From Pseudobdellovibrio sp031428275 (GTDB lineage: Bacteria; Bdellovibrionota; Bdellovibrionia; Bdellovibrionales; Bdellovibrionaceae): a DNA stretch of 64,000 bases. Made by a program: the position numbers and the translations under genes. Below the pieces are notes generated by a model. That model did no database searches. It had not been told where the DNA came from and was given only the letters and a program-made list of their open reading frames with translations. The stretch spans positions 1 to 64,000 of the forward strand of contig JANPPC010000016.1 of the NCBI GenBank assembly GCA_031428275.1. The letters run 5' to 3'. Each line of letters begins with the position of its first letter. Position 1 is the first letter of the stretch. Of the stretch, positions 17,522-26,433 are shown piece by piece.

Positions 17522-18172
17522 TTGAATGAAGTCGTTGCACCACAATGGAGAATTGATAGTTGGTTTCCAGATATGGACGCAAATCAACGCGCACAGTTAA
17601 AAATTTATTTCGTAGAACTTATTAAATTTAATAAAGTTGTCAACCTGGTATCGGGTAAGTCCATGCTTTCGGCTGACTCGACCCATTTTGCTGATAGCAT
17701 ATATGCTACCCGAATAGTTTCTAAAAAAGTTAATAAAAACGAATACTTATATGACCTCGGCAGCGGCAACGGTTTTCCTGGTTTGGTTTACTCTATATTG
17801 AACCCCGATCAAAAAATGATTCTAATTGATTCCGACGAGCGTAAATGTGAATTCTTAAAACATATCGCTGATACGTTAAAACTTTCGAACACCACCGTTC
17901 AAAATAAGAAAATTGATTTGTTGCCCGAAGACACGATAGCTCAAGCCATTTGTCGCGGATTTGCTCCGCTGCCAAAAGCTCTTTTGATGTTACGTAAAAT
18001 TGTAAAAAGCAAAGGAACGATTTTTCATTTGAAGTCTTCGGACTGGAGCATGGAAATTTCGCAAATTCCGACGCAACTTTGTTCTATTTGGCAACCCGAG
18101 CTGGATGGACAATACGTTCTTCCGGAACACGATATTCGTATGTATGTCGTTCGAACAGATAAGATTATATAA
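17522..18172 (+). CDS. rsmG: 16S rRNA (guanine527-N7)-methyltransferase RsmG
   Basis: The 216-residue methyltransferase has the SAM-binding motif YDLGSGNGFPG at residues 77-87 and the family's NKVVNL near residue 37. It methylates G527 of 16S rRNA. The start is TTG 17522 with GAGGG seven bases upstream; an ATG four bases later is out of frame. It converges on the minus-strand lipoprotein gene with a 9-bp gap. Confidence 0.93.
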   Translation: MNEVVAPQWRIDSWFPDMDANQRAQLKIYFVELIKFNKVVNLVSGKSMLSADSTHFADSIYATRIVSKKVNKNEYLYDLGSGNGFPGLVYSILNPDQKMILIDSDERKCEFLKHIADTLKLSNTTVQNKKIDLLPEDTIAQAICRGFAPLPKALLMLRKIVKSKGTIFHLKSSDWSMEISQIPTQLCSIWQPELDGQYVLPEHDIRMYVVRTDKII

Positions 18173-18181
18173 AACGAGCGT

Positions 18182-18670
18182 CTACTTTTCGCTAGAGGGC
18201 TGCGGGGCCTCTGTTCCACGTGGAACATTTTTTTTCATACCTTTATTTTTATCCCAGGCCAGCTTATCGCGCTGAAACTTGATTGAAGCTTTGTATAAGG
18301 ACAGCTCTTCCTCGTCGGGCCATTTTCGGCCCCCGCTCAAGCTTTCTTTGTATCTTGCCTGCGCCTCGGCCTTCCTTAGCTCGAGCTTGATACCAAAGAA
18401 TTGTTTTTGCTGTTTCAGGCTATCAACTCTTCTTTCGGAGTCGAAAATTTTTTTCTGAATGTATTTAATTTGTCCTGTTTGAGGAATTACTTTCTTTGCC
18501 TCTCCGAGGGTTTTTTCATAAAGCTTTTCTTCAGCCTCTAATGCCTTGGTGGCCAGATCAAGCTCTTGCGCATAATCTTTATATATTTCGTCGGAGAGTT
18601 CTGGATTGGGATCTTTTTTGTCGCAAGACAAGAAGGAGCTTAAAATAAGTACGAAAAATAAGTATTTCAT
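18182..18670 (-). CDS. Small coiled-coil lipoprotein of unknown function
   Basis: From ATG 18670 the 162-residue product has a signal peptide MKYLFFVLILSSFLSC with a near-lipobox FLSC (Cys 16), then a charged helical region with coiled-coil character (about 35-130) and a polar tail. An alternative start 27 bp upstream would place nine residues ahead of the signal peptide. I do not recognise the family. It is the only minus-strand gene between rsmG and parA. A perfect parS site is embedded in its 3' coding end (encoding VPRGTE) and a second overlaps its 5' flank. Confidence 0.65.
   Translation of the reverse strand: MKYLFFVLILSSFLSCDKKDPNPELSDEIYKDYAQELDLATKALEAEEKLYEKTLGEAKKVIPQTGQIKYIQKKIFDSERRVDSLKQQKQFFGIKLELRKAEAQARYKESLSGGRKWPDEEELSLYKASIKFQRDKLAWDKNKGMKKNVPRGTEAPQPSSEK
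18212..18227. promoter_or_regulatory. parS centromere site, perfect palindrome
   Basis: TGTTCCACGTGGAACA is a perfect 16-bp palindrome and fits the bacterial parS consensus (TGTTNCACGTGNAACA). It lies inside the 3' end of the lipoprotein gene, about 560 bp before parA. ParB binds and spreads from such sites to drive origin segregation. Confidence 0.93.
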
Positions 18671-18673
18671 GGT

Positions 18674-18689
18674 TGTTCCACGTAGAACA
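18674..18689. promoter_or_regulatory. parS centromere site, one mismatch
   Basis: TGTTCCACGTAGAACA differs from the upstream perfect parS at one base (A for G at position 11). It lies between the lipoprotein start and parA, 88 bp before the parA start codon, so ParB bound here could also act on parAB transcription. Confidence 0.85.
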
Positions 18690-18776
18690 TCGGTCAAAAG
18701 AGCTTAAAACTGAAATAATTACTTGATCCATCCTTATAACTAGCCCTAGTCTTATCGTCATCCCAGGAGGATCAAC

Positions 18777-19592
18777 TTGATTAAAGTAATTAGCATCTCA
18801 AATCAAAAAGGCGGAGTCGGTAAAACTACGACAACTGTGAATCTATCAGCGGCCCTAGCTCAAATGGGACATAAAGTTTTAGTAATTGATATGGATCCGC
18901 AGGGAAATGCTTCAAGCGGATTGGGTATTAAGAAGCACGAAACGCAAGACTCTAATATTTATCATGTATTGATCGGTGAAAAGACCCTGCAAGAGGTTGT
19001 TTTTCAAAGTTCGACCAAAAATCTATGGGTTGCCACAGCAAATCCAGACCTGGTTGGGGCTGAAATTGAACTTGTGGATATGCCACAGCGTGAATATCGC
19101 CTGAAAAATGCAATTGGAGGAGTGTCTGCGCTTTACGACTACGTTTTGATCGACTGCCCTCCCTCGCTGGGGCTTTTAACGTTGAACTCTCTTGCCGCAT
19201 CTAGCAGTTTTTTAGTTCCGCTACAATGTGAGTACTACGCTCTTGAGGGGTTAAGTCAGCTCTTGAATACGGCGGGCCTGGTTAAAAAAAGCATAAATCC
19301 AAGCTTACATATAGAAGGTATTTTACTAACGATGTTTGATAAGCGAAATAACTTGGGACACCAGGTCGTTGAAGAAATACGAGCACACTTTAAAGATAAA
19401 GTATTTAATGCGGTTATTCCTAGAAACGTAAGATTAAGCGAAGCGCCTAGTCACGGAGTATCCATTTTTGGCTACGACCCTAAGTCGATTGGCGCACTAA
19501 TGTATCTTGAGCTAGCCAAAGAGCTAGTTATTAGAACGGCTAACGAGGCGAAATCGAGCGAAACAAAGACAAACAACTCACCCGATTTATAG
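18777..19592 (+). CDS. parA: Chromosome partitioning ATPase ParA (Soj)
   Basis: The 271-residue deviant Walker ATPase has NQKGGVGKTTT with the signature lysine K11 and catalytic-loop K16, then VIDMDPQGNASSG and the Walker B region LIDCPPSLG. It drives ParB-parS complexes along the nucleoid. The start is TTG 18777 with a perfect CCAGGAGG six bases upstream. parB follows after 10 bp and two parS sites lie just upstream, so a complete ParABS locus is present. Confidence 0.96.
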   Translation: MIKVISISNQKGGVGKTTTTVNLSAALAQMGHKVLVIDMDPQGNASSGLGIKKHETQDSNIYHVLIGEKTLQEVVFQSSTKNLWVATANPDLVGAEIELVDMPQREYRLKNAIGGVSALYDYVLIDCPPSLGLLTLNSLAASSSFLVPLQCEYYALEGLSQLLNTAGLVKKSINPSLHIEGILLTMFDKRNNLGHQVVEEIRAHFKDKVFNAVIPRNVRLSEAPSHGVSIFGYDPKSIGALMYLELAKELVIRTANEAKSSETKTNNSPDL

Positions 19593-19602
19593 TAGGTAAA
19601 CC

Positions 19603-20580
19603 ATGGAAAATAATAAAGAAAATTCAAACAAAAAGCGTCTTGGCCGCGGCATCGGTTCGCTTTTAGGTGGTTCGGAAAGCAATACGTTTTCGGATAGTCA
19701 GGCGCCCGCGGCTGCGCAGCCCCCAAGCGTAGCAACCAAACAGTTGGCCGCAGCGACGCCAGAAATTGATCCCGAAAATCGTATCTGGAATATCGCGATC
19801 GATAAGCTGGTGCCGGGAGTTTATCAGCCACGAAAAAATTTCGACAAGGCCTCGCTTGAGGAATTAGCTGCCTCAATCAAGCAAAACGGAATTATCCAGC
19901 CAATTACAGTTCGAAAAAGAGCTGGCGGCGGCTATGAGATTATCGCCGGCGAAAGACGATGGAGGGCCGCTCAAATAGTGGGTCTACACGAAATTGCAGC
20001 AATTATAAAACAAGTGACCGATAAAGATGCGCTTCAAATGGCGTTAATTGAAAACGTTCAGCGCGAAGACTTGGATCCGATTGAAGAGGCCGACAGCTAT
20101 CAGCGCCTTATGCAAGAATTTTCACTTTCGCAACAAGATGTGGCTGAAAAGGTTGGTAAAGAGCGCTCAACGGTAGCGAACTCGCTTCGTTTGTTGGCCC
20201 TGCCCTCTGAATTGAAAGACATGTTAGCCGAAAAGAAAATTTCGGTTGGGCACGCAAAAGCCCTGCTATCATTGACTGATAAGGCCCGCCAGATCGGGTT
20301 AGCAAAAAAAGCTTATGACAAGAGCCTGTCTGTGCGGGCTATTGAGGCAGAAATTAAAGCATTTCAACCTGCAGCTTCTGTCGGGACCCAGGCCGCTGGC
20401 AAAACCACGGGATTAAATATAGATATCGCGTCTAAATTGGCCAACGAGCTGGCCGATCAATTACAAAAAGCTTTGGGTACAAAAGTAAATATTAACTACA
20501 GGGCAGGCAAGGGCAGCGTAGAAATTTCGTTCTATAGCGATGACCAATTAACGCAAATTTATGAAAAGCTAAAATCGTAA
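19603..20580 (+). CDS. parB: Chromosome partitioning protein ParB (Spo0J)
   Basis: This 325-residue CTPase clamp loads at parS. The N-terminal KRLGRGIGSLLGG is the ParA-stimulating peptide; then come the CTP-binding motifs GERRWRA (116-122) and ENVQRE (150-155), a helix-turn-helix at about 176-197 (VGKERSTVANSLRL) and a C-terminal dimerisation domain. A proline/alanine-rich linker follows the N-terminal motif. The stop codon overlaps the bactofilin start by one base (TAATG). Confidence 0.96.
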   Translation: MENNKENSNKKRLGRGIGSLLGGSESNTFSDSQAPAAAQPPSVATKQLAAATPEIDPENRIWNIAIDKLVPGVYQPRKNFDKASLEELAASIKQNGIIQPITVRKRAGGGYEIIAGERRWRAAQIVGLHEIAAIIKQVTDKDALQMALIENVQREDLDPIEEADSYQRLMQEFSLSQQDVAEKVGKERSTVANSLRLLALPSELKDMLAEKKISVGHAKALLSLTDKARQIGLAKKAYDKSLSVRAIEAEIKAFQPAASVGTQAAGKTTGLNIDIASKLANELADQLQKALGTKVNINYRAGKGSVEISFYSDDQLTQIYEKLKS

Positions 20581-20912
20581 TGGAAAAAGACCTGGTCGTT
20601 TCAACATTAATAGAAGAGGGAAGCTCTTTCGAGGGGCGTCTTTCATACAGCGGAACCGCAAAAATTGCAGGGCAGTTTAAGGGCGAAATTTTCACACGCG
20701 ACCAATTAATTATCTCTGAAACGGCCCAGGTGGTCGCTGAGGTTGAAGCCAGTTACGTAATCTTAAAGGGACAGTTTGAGGGCAATATTATTGCTCATAA
20801 TAAAGTCGTTATGATCCCGCCGGCCAACTTTCGTGGAACGGTAACAACTCCTAGTTTAAAGATTGAAGAAGGGGTCGTATTCGAGGGAGCCTCTTACATT
20901 CCCAAAGCCTAA
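20580..20912 (+). CDS. Bactofilin-family cytoskeletal protein
   Basis: The 110-residue protein is a bactofilin: short beta-helix repeats such as GRLSYSGTAKIAGQFKGEI and KGQFEGNIIAHNKVVM, with hydrophobic residues every few positions and no signal peptide. Bactofilins polymerise without nucleotides into filaments. In Myxococcus the BacNOP bactofilins scaffold the ParABS machinery. Here the gene is translationally coupled to parB, which supports the same link. The tails around the core are short. Confidence 0.88.
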   Translation: MEKDLVVSTLIEEGSSFEGRLSYSGTAKIAGQFKGEIFTRDQLIISETAQVVAEVEASYVILKGQFEGNIIAHNKVVMIPPANFRGTVTTPSLKIEEGVVFEGASYIPKA

Positions 20913-20963
20913 TCATTTGATCTGGTAAAAAAGCTTAAACTCCATTCACAAGTCCTGAAGCAC

Positions 20964-20991
20964 TTGACCTCTAAAACAGCTTAATGCTATT
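20964..20991 (+). promoter_or_regulatory. Possible promoter of the F1-ATPase operon
   Basis: TTGACC (20964-20969) is followed 16 bp later by GCTATT (20986-20991), in the 110-bp gap between the bactofilin gene and atpF'. The -35 is good and the -10 weak (three of six), so this is tentative. Confidence 0.3.
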
Positions 20992-21022
20992 TCAGGTGGT
21001 CAACAAAAAAGTAAGGGCTAAA

Positions 21023-21463
21023 ATGGAAATTTTGCAACAGCTTGGCGCCAACGAAACTGCGTTCATACAGTTTTTCTTGTTCGTTGTTACCATCACATTC
21101 TTAACGACTGTCGTTTTTAATCCTTTTTTCAAAGCGTATGACCAACGCTTAAAACAAACTAAGGGCGCAGATCAAGTCGCTTCTGAAACCCAAGAAGAAG
21201 CAAAGAAAATTGAACAAGTTTACCAGTCTCGCGCACGCGAAATTAACGACAAGCTAACTTCGGTATTTTCTTTATCAAAAAACGAAGCAACAGAGTCTGC
21301 AAATCGCATCTTAAACGAGGCAAAAGCAACCGTATCCGCGGCAACGGCGAAAGCGCGAACCGAAATCGATGCGCAGAAGCTAACCGCACAGCAGAATTCA
21401 CAAGCGATCGCAGAAGATGTTTCTAGCGAAATTTCTAAAAAATTAACGGGAGCCGCGTTATGA
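21023..21463 (+). CDS. ATP synthase Fo subunit b'
   Basis: From ATG 21023 the product has 146 residues: an N-terminal membrane helix (about 13-33) ending in NPFFKAYDQR, then a long charged, alanine-rich helix typical of b-type stator subunits. A second b-type gene follows with an ATGA overlap, so the stator is probably a b/b' heterodimer. An in-frame start at 20984 would add 13 residues and lies in the likely promoter region. Confidence 0.85.
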   Translation: MEILQQLGANETAFIQFFLFVVTITFLTTVVFNPFFKAYDQRLKQTKGADQVASETQEEAKKIEQVYQSRAREINDKLTSVFSLSKNEATESANRILNEAKATVSAATAKARTEIDAQKLTAQQNSQAIAEDVSSEISKKLTGAAL

Positions 21464-22023
21464 GAATCGCTTTCTTAATAGCTTTAATCGTCTCTATTAA
21501 TACATTCGCGGCATCAGGCGGAGGTCATGGCGAACACGGTGCCGTTCCGTACGGTCAAATTGGCTGGCAAGCCGTTAACCTTGGAATCTTGCTGGTCGCG
21601 TTGATATTCTTTTTAAAAAAATCTGTTATCGACGCATTTGCGTCTCGCAAATCAAACTTTTTAAGCCAAGCTGAAAAAACTAAATCCGCGCTAAAGGCGG
21701 CCGAATTGGCTTTATCTGAAGTAAAAAACAAACTCTCTAATTTAGAATCTGGCGAAGCAAAGTCGCTAGAGAACGCTAAACACGAGGCCAATATTTTGAA
21801 GGCCAGCATTGTTAAAGATTCTGAGCGTCAGGCCGACAAAATGAAGTTGGACCTTCAGTTAACTTTGGCCAACGAAGTTGAAAAAGCGAAGTCAGAGATT
21901 AATAACTTAATTTTTAGCAAAGCTGTGGGCTCGGTAACTAAAAAGATTAATGATCAGAGCGGATCAATTTCTAAGAGCGCAGAAGCTGCGTTTTTAAATC
22001 AAATTTCACAGGTGAAGTCATGA
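21460..22023 (+). CDS. atpF: ATP synthase Fo subunit b
   Basis: The 187-residue protein starts with a cleavable-looking signal segment (MRIAFLIALIVSINTFAA), a Gly/His-rich spacer, a membrane helix at about 31-50, and a long coiled-coil stator arm. A signal-peptide-like leader on b is seen in several delta-type proteobacteria. It overlaps both b' and atpH by ATGA, so translation of the three is coupled. Confidence 0.9.
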   Translation: MRIAFLIALIVSINTFAASGGGHGEHGAVPYGQIGWQAVNLGILLVALIFFLKKSVIDAFASRKSNFLSQAEKTKSALKAAELALSEVKNKLSNLESGEAKSLENAKHEANILKASIVKDSERQADKMKLDLQLTLANEVEKAKSEINNLIFSKAVGSVTKKINDQSGSISKSAEAAFLNQISQVKS

Positions 22024-22562
22024 GTGCTGATATTGTTGTAGAACGTTACTCGCAAGCCCTGTTCGACGCAGTTTCTGGTGGCGGAAAAGCCGAAACAGTC
22101 GCGCAAGAACTAATCGCTGTCTCAAAGATTTTTGCTGACGAATCGGTTGCTAGTTTTTTTGCAAGCCCCTTCAACTCGGCCGACAACAAATCAATGGCGG
22201 CGAAAGCAGCCCTTGAGGGCAAGTGCTCTCCAGAAATTTTTAATTTTATTATTATGTTAGTTAAAAATGATCGAATGTCAGCTTTGTCACAAATCAACGA
22301 AAGCTTTCAAATTGCGGCCCGCTCTTTGTCTGGCGAAACTGAAGGCGTTTTATATATGGCTACCGAGCCGTCACCAGAGTTCAAAGCTCAGGTTGAAGCG
22401 AAGCTCTCAACAACCTTAAATAAAAAGGTGCGCCTTAAGTCTGAAAAAGACACCTCATTACTATCAGGATTCAAAGTAACCGTCGGCGGATGGACTTTGG
22501 ATGATTCTGCTCAATTTCATTTAAACAAGTTAAAAGAAGACATTTCAAAGAGAGGAATGTAG
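22020..22562 (+). CDS. atpH: ATP synthase F1 subunit delta
   Basis: This 180-residue OSCP-type protein has the N-terminal helical bundle (RYSQALFDAV) and the C-terminal motif LLSGFKVTVGGWTLDDSAQFHLNKL, the family hallmark. It links the b stator to the top of F1. It directly abuts atpA. Confidence 0.95.
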   Translation: MSADIVVERYSQALFDAVSGGGKAETVAQELIAVSKIFADESVASFFASPFNSADNKSMAAKAALEGKCSPEIFNFIIMLVKNDRMSALSQINESFQIAARSLSGETEGVLYMATEPSPEFKAQVEAKLSTTLNKKVRLKSEKDTSLLSGFKVTVGGWTLDDSAQFHLNKLKEDISKRGM

Positions 22563-24086
22563 ATGGAAGCCCAAATCAGAGCCGATGAAATCGGACGCGT
22601 ACTTAAAGAACAGATTTCTAAATATTACAAAAACGTTGAGGTTGCAGAAACCGGAAGCGTTCTTTCAGTTGGCGACGGGGTTGCCCGCGTTCACGGTCTT
22701 GAAAACGTTATGGCGGGAGAGCTAGTTGAGTTCCCGGGCGGCATTCAAGGTATGGCTCTGAATTTAGAATCAGCCCAGGTGGGTGTGGTTATCTTCGGGG
22801 AAGATCGCGCGATCAAAGAAGGCGATCAAGTTAAGCGTACTAAAAAAATCGTATCAGTTCCCGTTGGTGAAGCACTACTTGGTCGCGTTGTAGACGGCTT
22901 AGGTCGCCCTATCGACGGCAAAGGCCCAATCAATACGCCGCACTCTCGCGTAGTTGAATTAAAAGCCCCAGGTATCGTTTACCGTAAAGGCGTTCACGAG
23001 CCTATGCAAACGGGCATCAAAGCAATCGATGCTCTAGTGCCAATCGGTCGCGGACAGCGCGAGCTGATCATCGGTGACCGCCAAACTGGTAAATCTGCGA
23101 TTGCGATCGATACGATCATCAATCAAAAAGGCCAAAACGTTCAGTGTTTCTACGTAGCAATCGGTCAAAAGCAATCGACCGTATCAGTTATCGTTGAAAA
23201 ACTTCGCGCATCAGGCGCTTTAGAATACACAACTGTTATTGCGACTTCGGCATCTGATCCAGCCCCTATGCAATTCTTGGCTGCTTACTCTGGTACAGCG
23301 ATGGCTGAATACTTCCGCGATTCTGGAAAGCACGCCTTAATTATTTATGATGATTTAACAAAGCAAGCACAGGCGTACCGTCAGATGTCTTTATTACTTC
23401 GTCGTCCTCCGGGTCGCGAAGCGTATCCAGGAGACGTTTTCTATCTTCACAGCCGTTTGTTAGAGCGTTCTGCGAAACTTTCTGACGATAAAGGTGCGGG
23501 TTCTTTAACCGCGCTACCAATCATCGAAACACAAGCGGGCGATATCTCTGCGTACATTCCTACAAACGTAATCTCGATCACTGATGGTCAGATTTTCTTA
23601 GAATCAGATTTATTCTACAAAGGCGTGCGCCCAGCGATCTCTATCGGTAAATCAGTTTCTCGCGTGGGTGGTTCGGCTCAGATTAAAGCGATGAAACAAG
23701 TTGCTGGTCCGATTAAGCTTGAGCTTGCGCAGTTCCGTGCGCTTGAGGCTTTCGCGGCTTTCGCGTCTGACTTAGATAAAGCTTCTCAGCAACAGCTATC
23801 TCGTGGTCGTAAATTGATCGAGTTATTAAAACAAGGTCAATACCAGCCGGTAAAAGTTGAAGAGCAAGTTGCGGCAATCTTCGCAGTAACAAATGCTTAC
23901 ACTGACTCTATTCCAGACACAGATGTAAAACGTTATGAAACTGAAATGATTCAATTCTTAAAACAAAAGTACTCTGCAATCTTGAAAACAATCGAAGAGA
24001 AAAAACAAGTATCTGACGATGTTAAAAAAGATTTAGTGGCGGCGTTAAAAGAATTTGCAGCGATTTTTAAACCGTCTTCTAAATAA
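22563..24086 (+). CDS. atpA: ATP synthase F1 subunit alpha
   Basis: The 507-residue non-catalytic nucleotide-binding subunit has P-loop GDRQTGKS at residues 171-178 and the alpha signature PAISIGKSVSRVGG. Codon use looks more optimised than in its neighbours (many GGT/CGC/GCG codons), in line with high expression. It starts on the base after the atpH stop. Confidence 0.98.
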   Translation: MEAQIRADEIGRVLKEQISKYYKNVEVAETGSVLSVGDGVARVHGLENVMAGELVEFPGGIQGMALNLESAQVGVVIFGEDRAIKEGDQVKRTKKIVSVPVGEALLGRVVDGLGRPIDGKGPINTPHSRVVELKAPGIVYRKGVHEPMQTGIKAIDALVPIGRGQRELIIGDRQTGKSAIAIDTIINQKGQNVQCFYVAIGQKQSTVSVIVEKLRASGALEYTTVIATSASDPAPMQFLAAYSGTAMAEYFRDSGKHALIIYDDLTKQAQAYRQMSLLLRRPPGREAYPGDVFYLHSRLLERSAKLSDDKGAGSLTALPIIETQAGDISAYIPTNVISITDGQIFLESDLFYKGVRPAISIGKSVSRVGGSAQIKAMKQVAGPIKLELAQFRALEAFAAFASDLDKASQQQLSRGRKLIELLKQGQYQPVKVEEQVAAIFAVTNAYTDSIPDTDVKRYETEMIQFLKQKYSAILKTIEEKKQVSDDVKKDLVAALKEFAAIFKPSSK

Positions 24087-24095
24087 GGAAGCTAG

Positions 24096-24971
24096 ATGGC
24101 TAATCTTAAAGAGATTCGCATACGAATTGATTCGACCAAGAACACCCAGCAAATCACGAAAGCGATGAAGATGGTGTCTGCGGCAAAATTACGTAAGGCG
24201 CAACATCAAATTCAAAACATGCGGCCATACGCAATTACTCTTAAGGGCGTAATTGCGGATATCGCGGCGACACAAAAAGTATCGCACCCGCTGATGGTTA
24301 AGAAGGCTAATCCAAAAACAGTTCTTTTGGTGGTTTTAACATCTGATCGCGGCCTGTGCGGTGGCTTTAACAGTGGTATTACAAAATTTGCAGATCGCTA
24401 TATAGCTGAAAATAAAAATCGTTTTGAAAAAATCGACTTTGTCTTCATTGGTAAGCGCGGTATCGACTATTTTGCTCGCAAGGGCGTTAAGGCCGTACAT
24501 AATTTTACGAAGCTTGATAAAGATATTTCGTTTCAGTTTGCTCACACGATTGCTGAAAGCTTAATTGCGCAATTCGAAAAAGGTGACTACGACGAAATTC
24601 GTTTGATCTACAACGAATTCAAATCTGCAATTTCTCAAAAAGTTGTATGTGAAACTATTTTACCAGTTGAAATTGACGTGAATTCATTCAACCAAGGTGA
24701 TTCGCATATTGCCGCGGATATGATTTTTGATCCGTCGCCAGAAATGATTATCGAAGATCTTTTAAAGAAGAACTTTAATCTTCAAGTATTTCGCGCGATG
24801 GCTGAATCGGTTGCTTCTGAACATGGTGCCCGCATGACGGCGATGGAAAACGCATCGAATAACGCGCGCGACATGATCAACAAGCTGACTTTGAATTACA
24901 ATAAAGCAAGACAAGAAAAAATCACGACGGAACTTACAGAAATCGTCAGTGGCGCAGAGTCTTTAAAATAA
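24096..24971 (+). CDS. atpG: ATP synthase F1 subunit gamma
   Basis: The 291-residue central rotor shaft has an N-terminal helix with KNTQQITKAMKMVSAAKLRKAQ (split by family convention), the middle segment SDRGLCGGFN, and the C-terminal signature AMENASNNARDMI. AAGGAAG precedes the ATG. It lies between atpA and atpD, the normal order. Confidence 0.97.
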   Translation: MANLKEIRIRIDSTKNTQQITKAMKMVSAAKLRKAQHQIQNMRPYAITLKGVIADIAATQKVSHPLMVKKANPKTVLLVVLTSDRGLCGGFNSGITKFADRYIAENKNRFEKIDFVFIGKRGIDYFARKGVKAVHNFTKLDKDISFQFAHTIAESLIAQFEKGDYDEIRLIYNEFKSAISQKVVCETILPVEIDVNSFNQGDSHIAADMIFDPSPEMIIEDLLKKNFNLQVFRAMAESVASEHGARMTAMENASNNARDMINKLTLNYNKARQEKITTELTEIVSGAESLK

Positions 24972-25008
24972 TTATTTAATTTTTCATATACAGATAAGGG
25001 TGGTTAAA

Positions 25009-26415
25009 ATGGCTAACGGTAAAATCAAACAAGTTCTTGGAGCGGTTGTCGACGTTCAATTTGATAGCGCAAGTCTTCCCGCGATCAATACAGCATTGCG
25101 TGCAACTAACGGCACGATTTCTGATCAACAATACAATTTAGTTCTTGAAGTAGCACAGCATTTGGGTGACGGAGTTGTACGTACAATTTCTATGGATTCA
25201 ACTGAAGGTTTAGTTCGTGGAACTGAAGTTAAAAATACTGGAAACATGATTTCTGCTCCGGTCGGTCGCGAGGTTTTAGGTCGCATCATTAACGTTGTCG
25301 GCGAGCCGATCGACGAAATGGGTGAAGTTAAGACAAAAGAATCTTGGCCAATTCACCGCTCGGCTCCGAAGTTTGAAGACCTTGCAACATCTCAAGAGAT
25401 GTTAATGACGGGCATTAAAGTTGTGGATTTATTAGCTCCCTACTCTAAGGGTGGTAAAATTGGTTTGTTCGGCGGCGCGGGCGTAGGTAAGACAGTTTTG
25501 ATTCAAGAATTAATCCGTAACATTGCTACTGAGCATGGCGGTTTCTCGGTATTTGCTGGCGTGGGCGAGCGCACTCGTGAAGGTAATGACTTGTGGCACG
25601 AGATGAAAGATTCTGGAGTATTGGCTAAGACCGCGCTTGTGTTCGGTCAGATGAATGAGCCACCTGGAGCACGTGCGCGCGTTGCTTTAACTGGTTTAAC
25701 AATCGCTGAATATTTCCGTGACGTTGAAAAACAAGACGTTCTTTTCTTCGTAGATAATATCTTCCGCTTCACTCAAGCCGGTGCAGAAGTGTCTGCGCTA
25801 CTTGGTCGCATCCCATCTGCCGTTGGTTACCAACCTACACTAGCAACTGAAATGGGTGTGATGCAGGAACGTATTACTTCAACTAAATCTGGATCGATCA
25901 CTTCGGTTCAAGCGGTATACGTACCAGCGGATGATTACACGGATCCGGCTCCGGCAACTACATTTACTCACTTAGATGCGACAACGAATTTAGATCGTGA
26001 TATCGCAGCTATGGGTATCTTCCCAGCGGTACATCCTTTAACTTCAACCTCACGTATCTTAGATCCACAAGTTGTGGGCGAAGAGCATTACAAAACGGCT
26101 CGTGACGTTCAGATTCTTTTACAGCGTTTTAAAGAATTACAAGACATCATCGCCATCTTAGGTATGGATGAATTATCTGAAGAAGATAAATTAGTTGTGG
26201 CACGTTCTCGTAAAATTCAACGTTTCTTATCTCAGCCATTCTTTGTTGCCGAACAGTTCACTGGTTTAACGGGCGCGTACGTTGATATCAAAGACACCAT
26301 TAAAGGTTTCCGCGAAATCTTAGACGGTAAGCACGATTCATTGCCGGAGCAGGCGTTCTATTTAGTTGGAACAATTGAAGATGCAATTGCCAAAGCGAAG
26401 AAATTACAAGCGTAA
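25009..26415 (+). CDS. atpD: ATP synthase F1 subunit beta
   Basis: This is the catalytic subunit, 468 residues from ATG 25009 (AAGGGTGG six bases upstream; an in-frame GTG at 25000 lies within that ribosome site). P-loop GGAGVGKT is at residues 155-162, followed by GVGERTREGNDL with the catalytic glutamate and the DELSEEDKL region. It makes ATP at the alpha-beta interface. Confidence 0.98.
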   Translation: MANGKIKQVLGAVVDVQFDSASLPAINTALRATNGTISDQQYNLVLEVAQHLGDGVVRTISMDSTEGLVRGTEVKNTGNMISAPVGREVLGRIINVVGEPIDEMGEVKTKESWPIHRSAPKFEDLATSQEMLMTGIKVVDLLAPYSKGGKIGLFGGAGVGKTVLIQELIRNIATEHGGFSVFAGVGERTREGNDLWHEMKDSGVLAKTALVFGQMNEPPGARARVALTGLTIAEYFRDVEKQDVLFFVDNIFRFTQAGAEVSALLGRIPSAVGYQPTLATEMGVMQERITSTKSGSITSVQAVYVPADDYTDPAPATTFTHLDATTNLDRDIAAMGIFPAVHPLTSTSRILDPQVVGEEHYKTARDVQILLQRFKELQDIIAILGMDELSEEDKLVVARSRKIQRFLSQPFFVAEQFTGLTGAYVDIKDTIKGFREILDGKHDSLPEQAFYLVGTIEDAIAKAKKLQA

Positions 26416-26433
26416 GCTATCGAAGGTGGTTTT

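Noticed and set aside
19472..19876. 134-codon open frame antisense to parA/parB
   Set aside because: It crosses two certain genes on the opposite strand and has no recognisable features.
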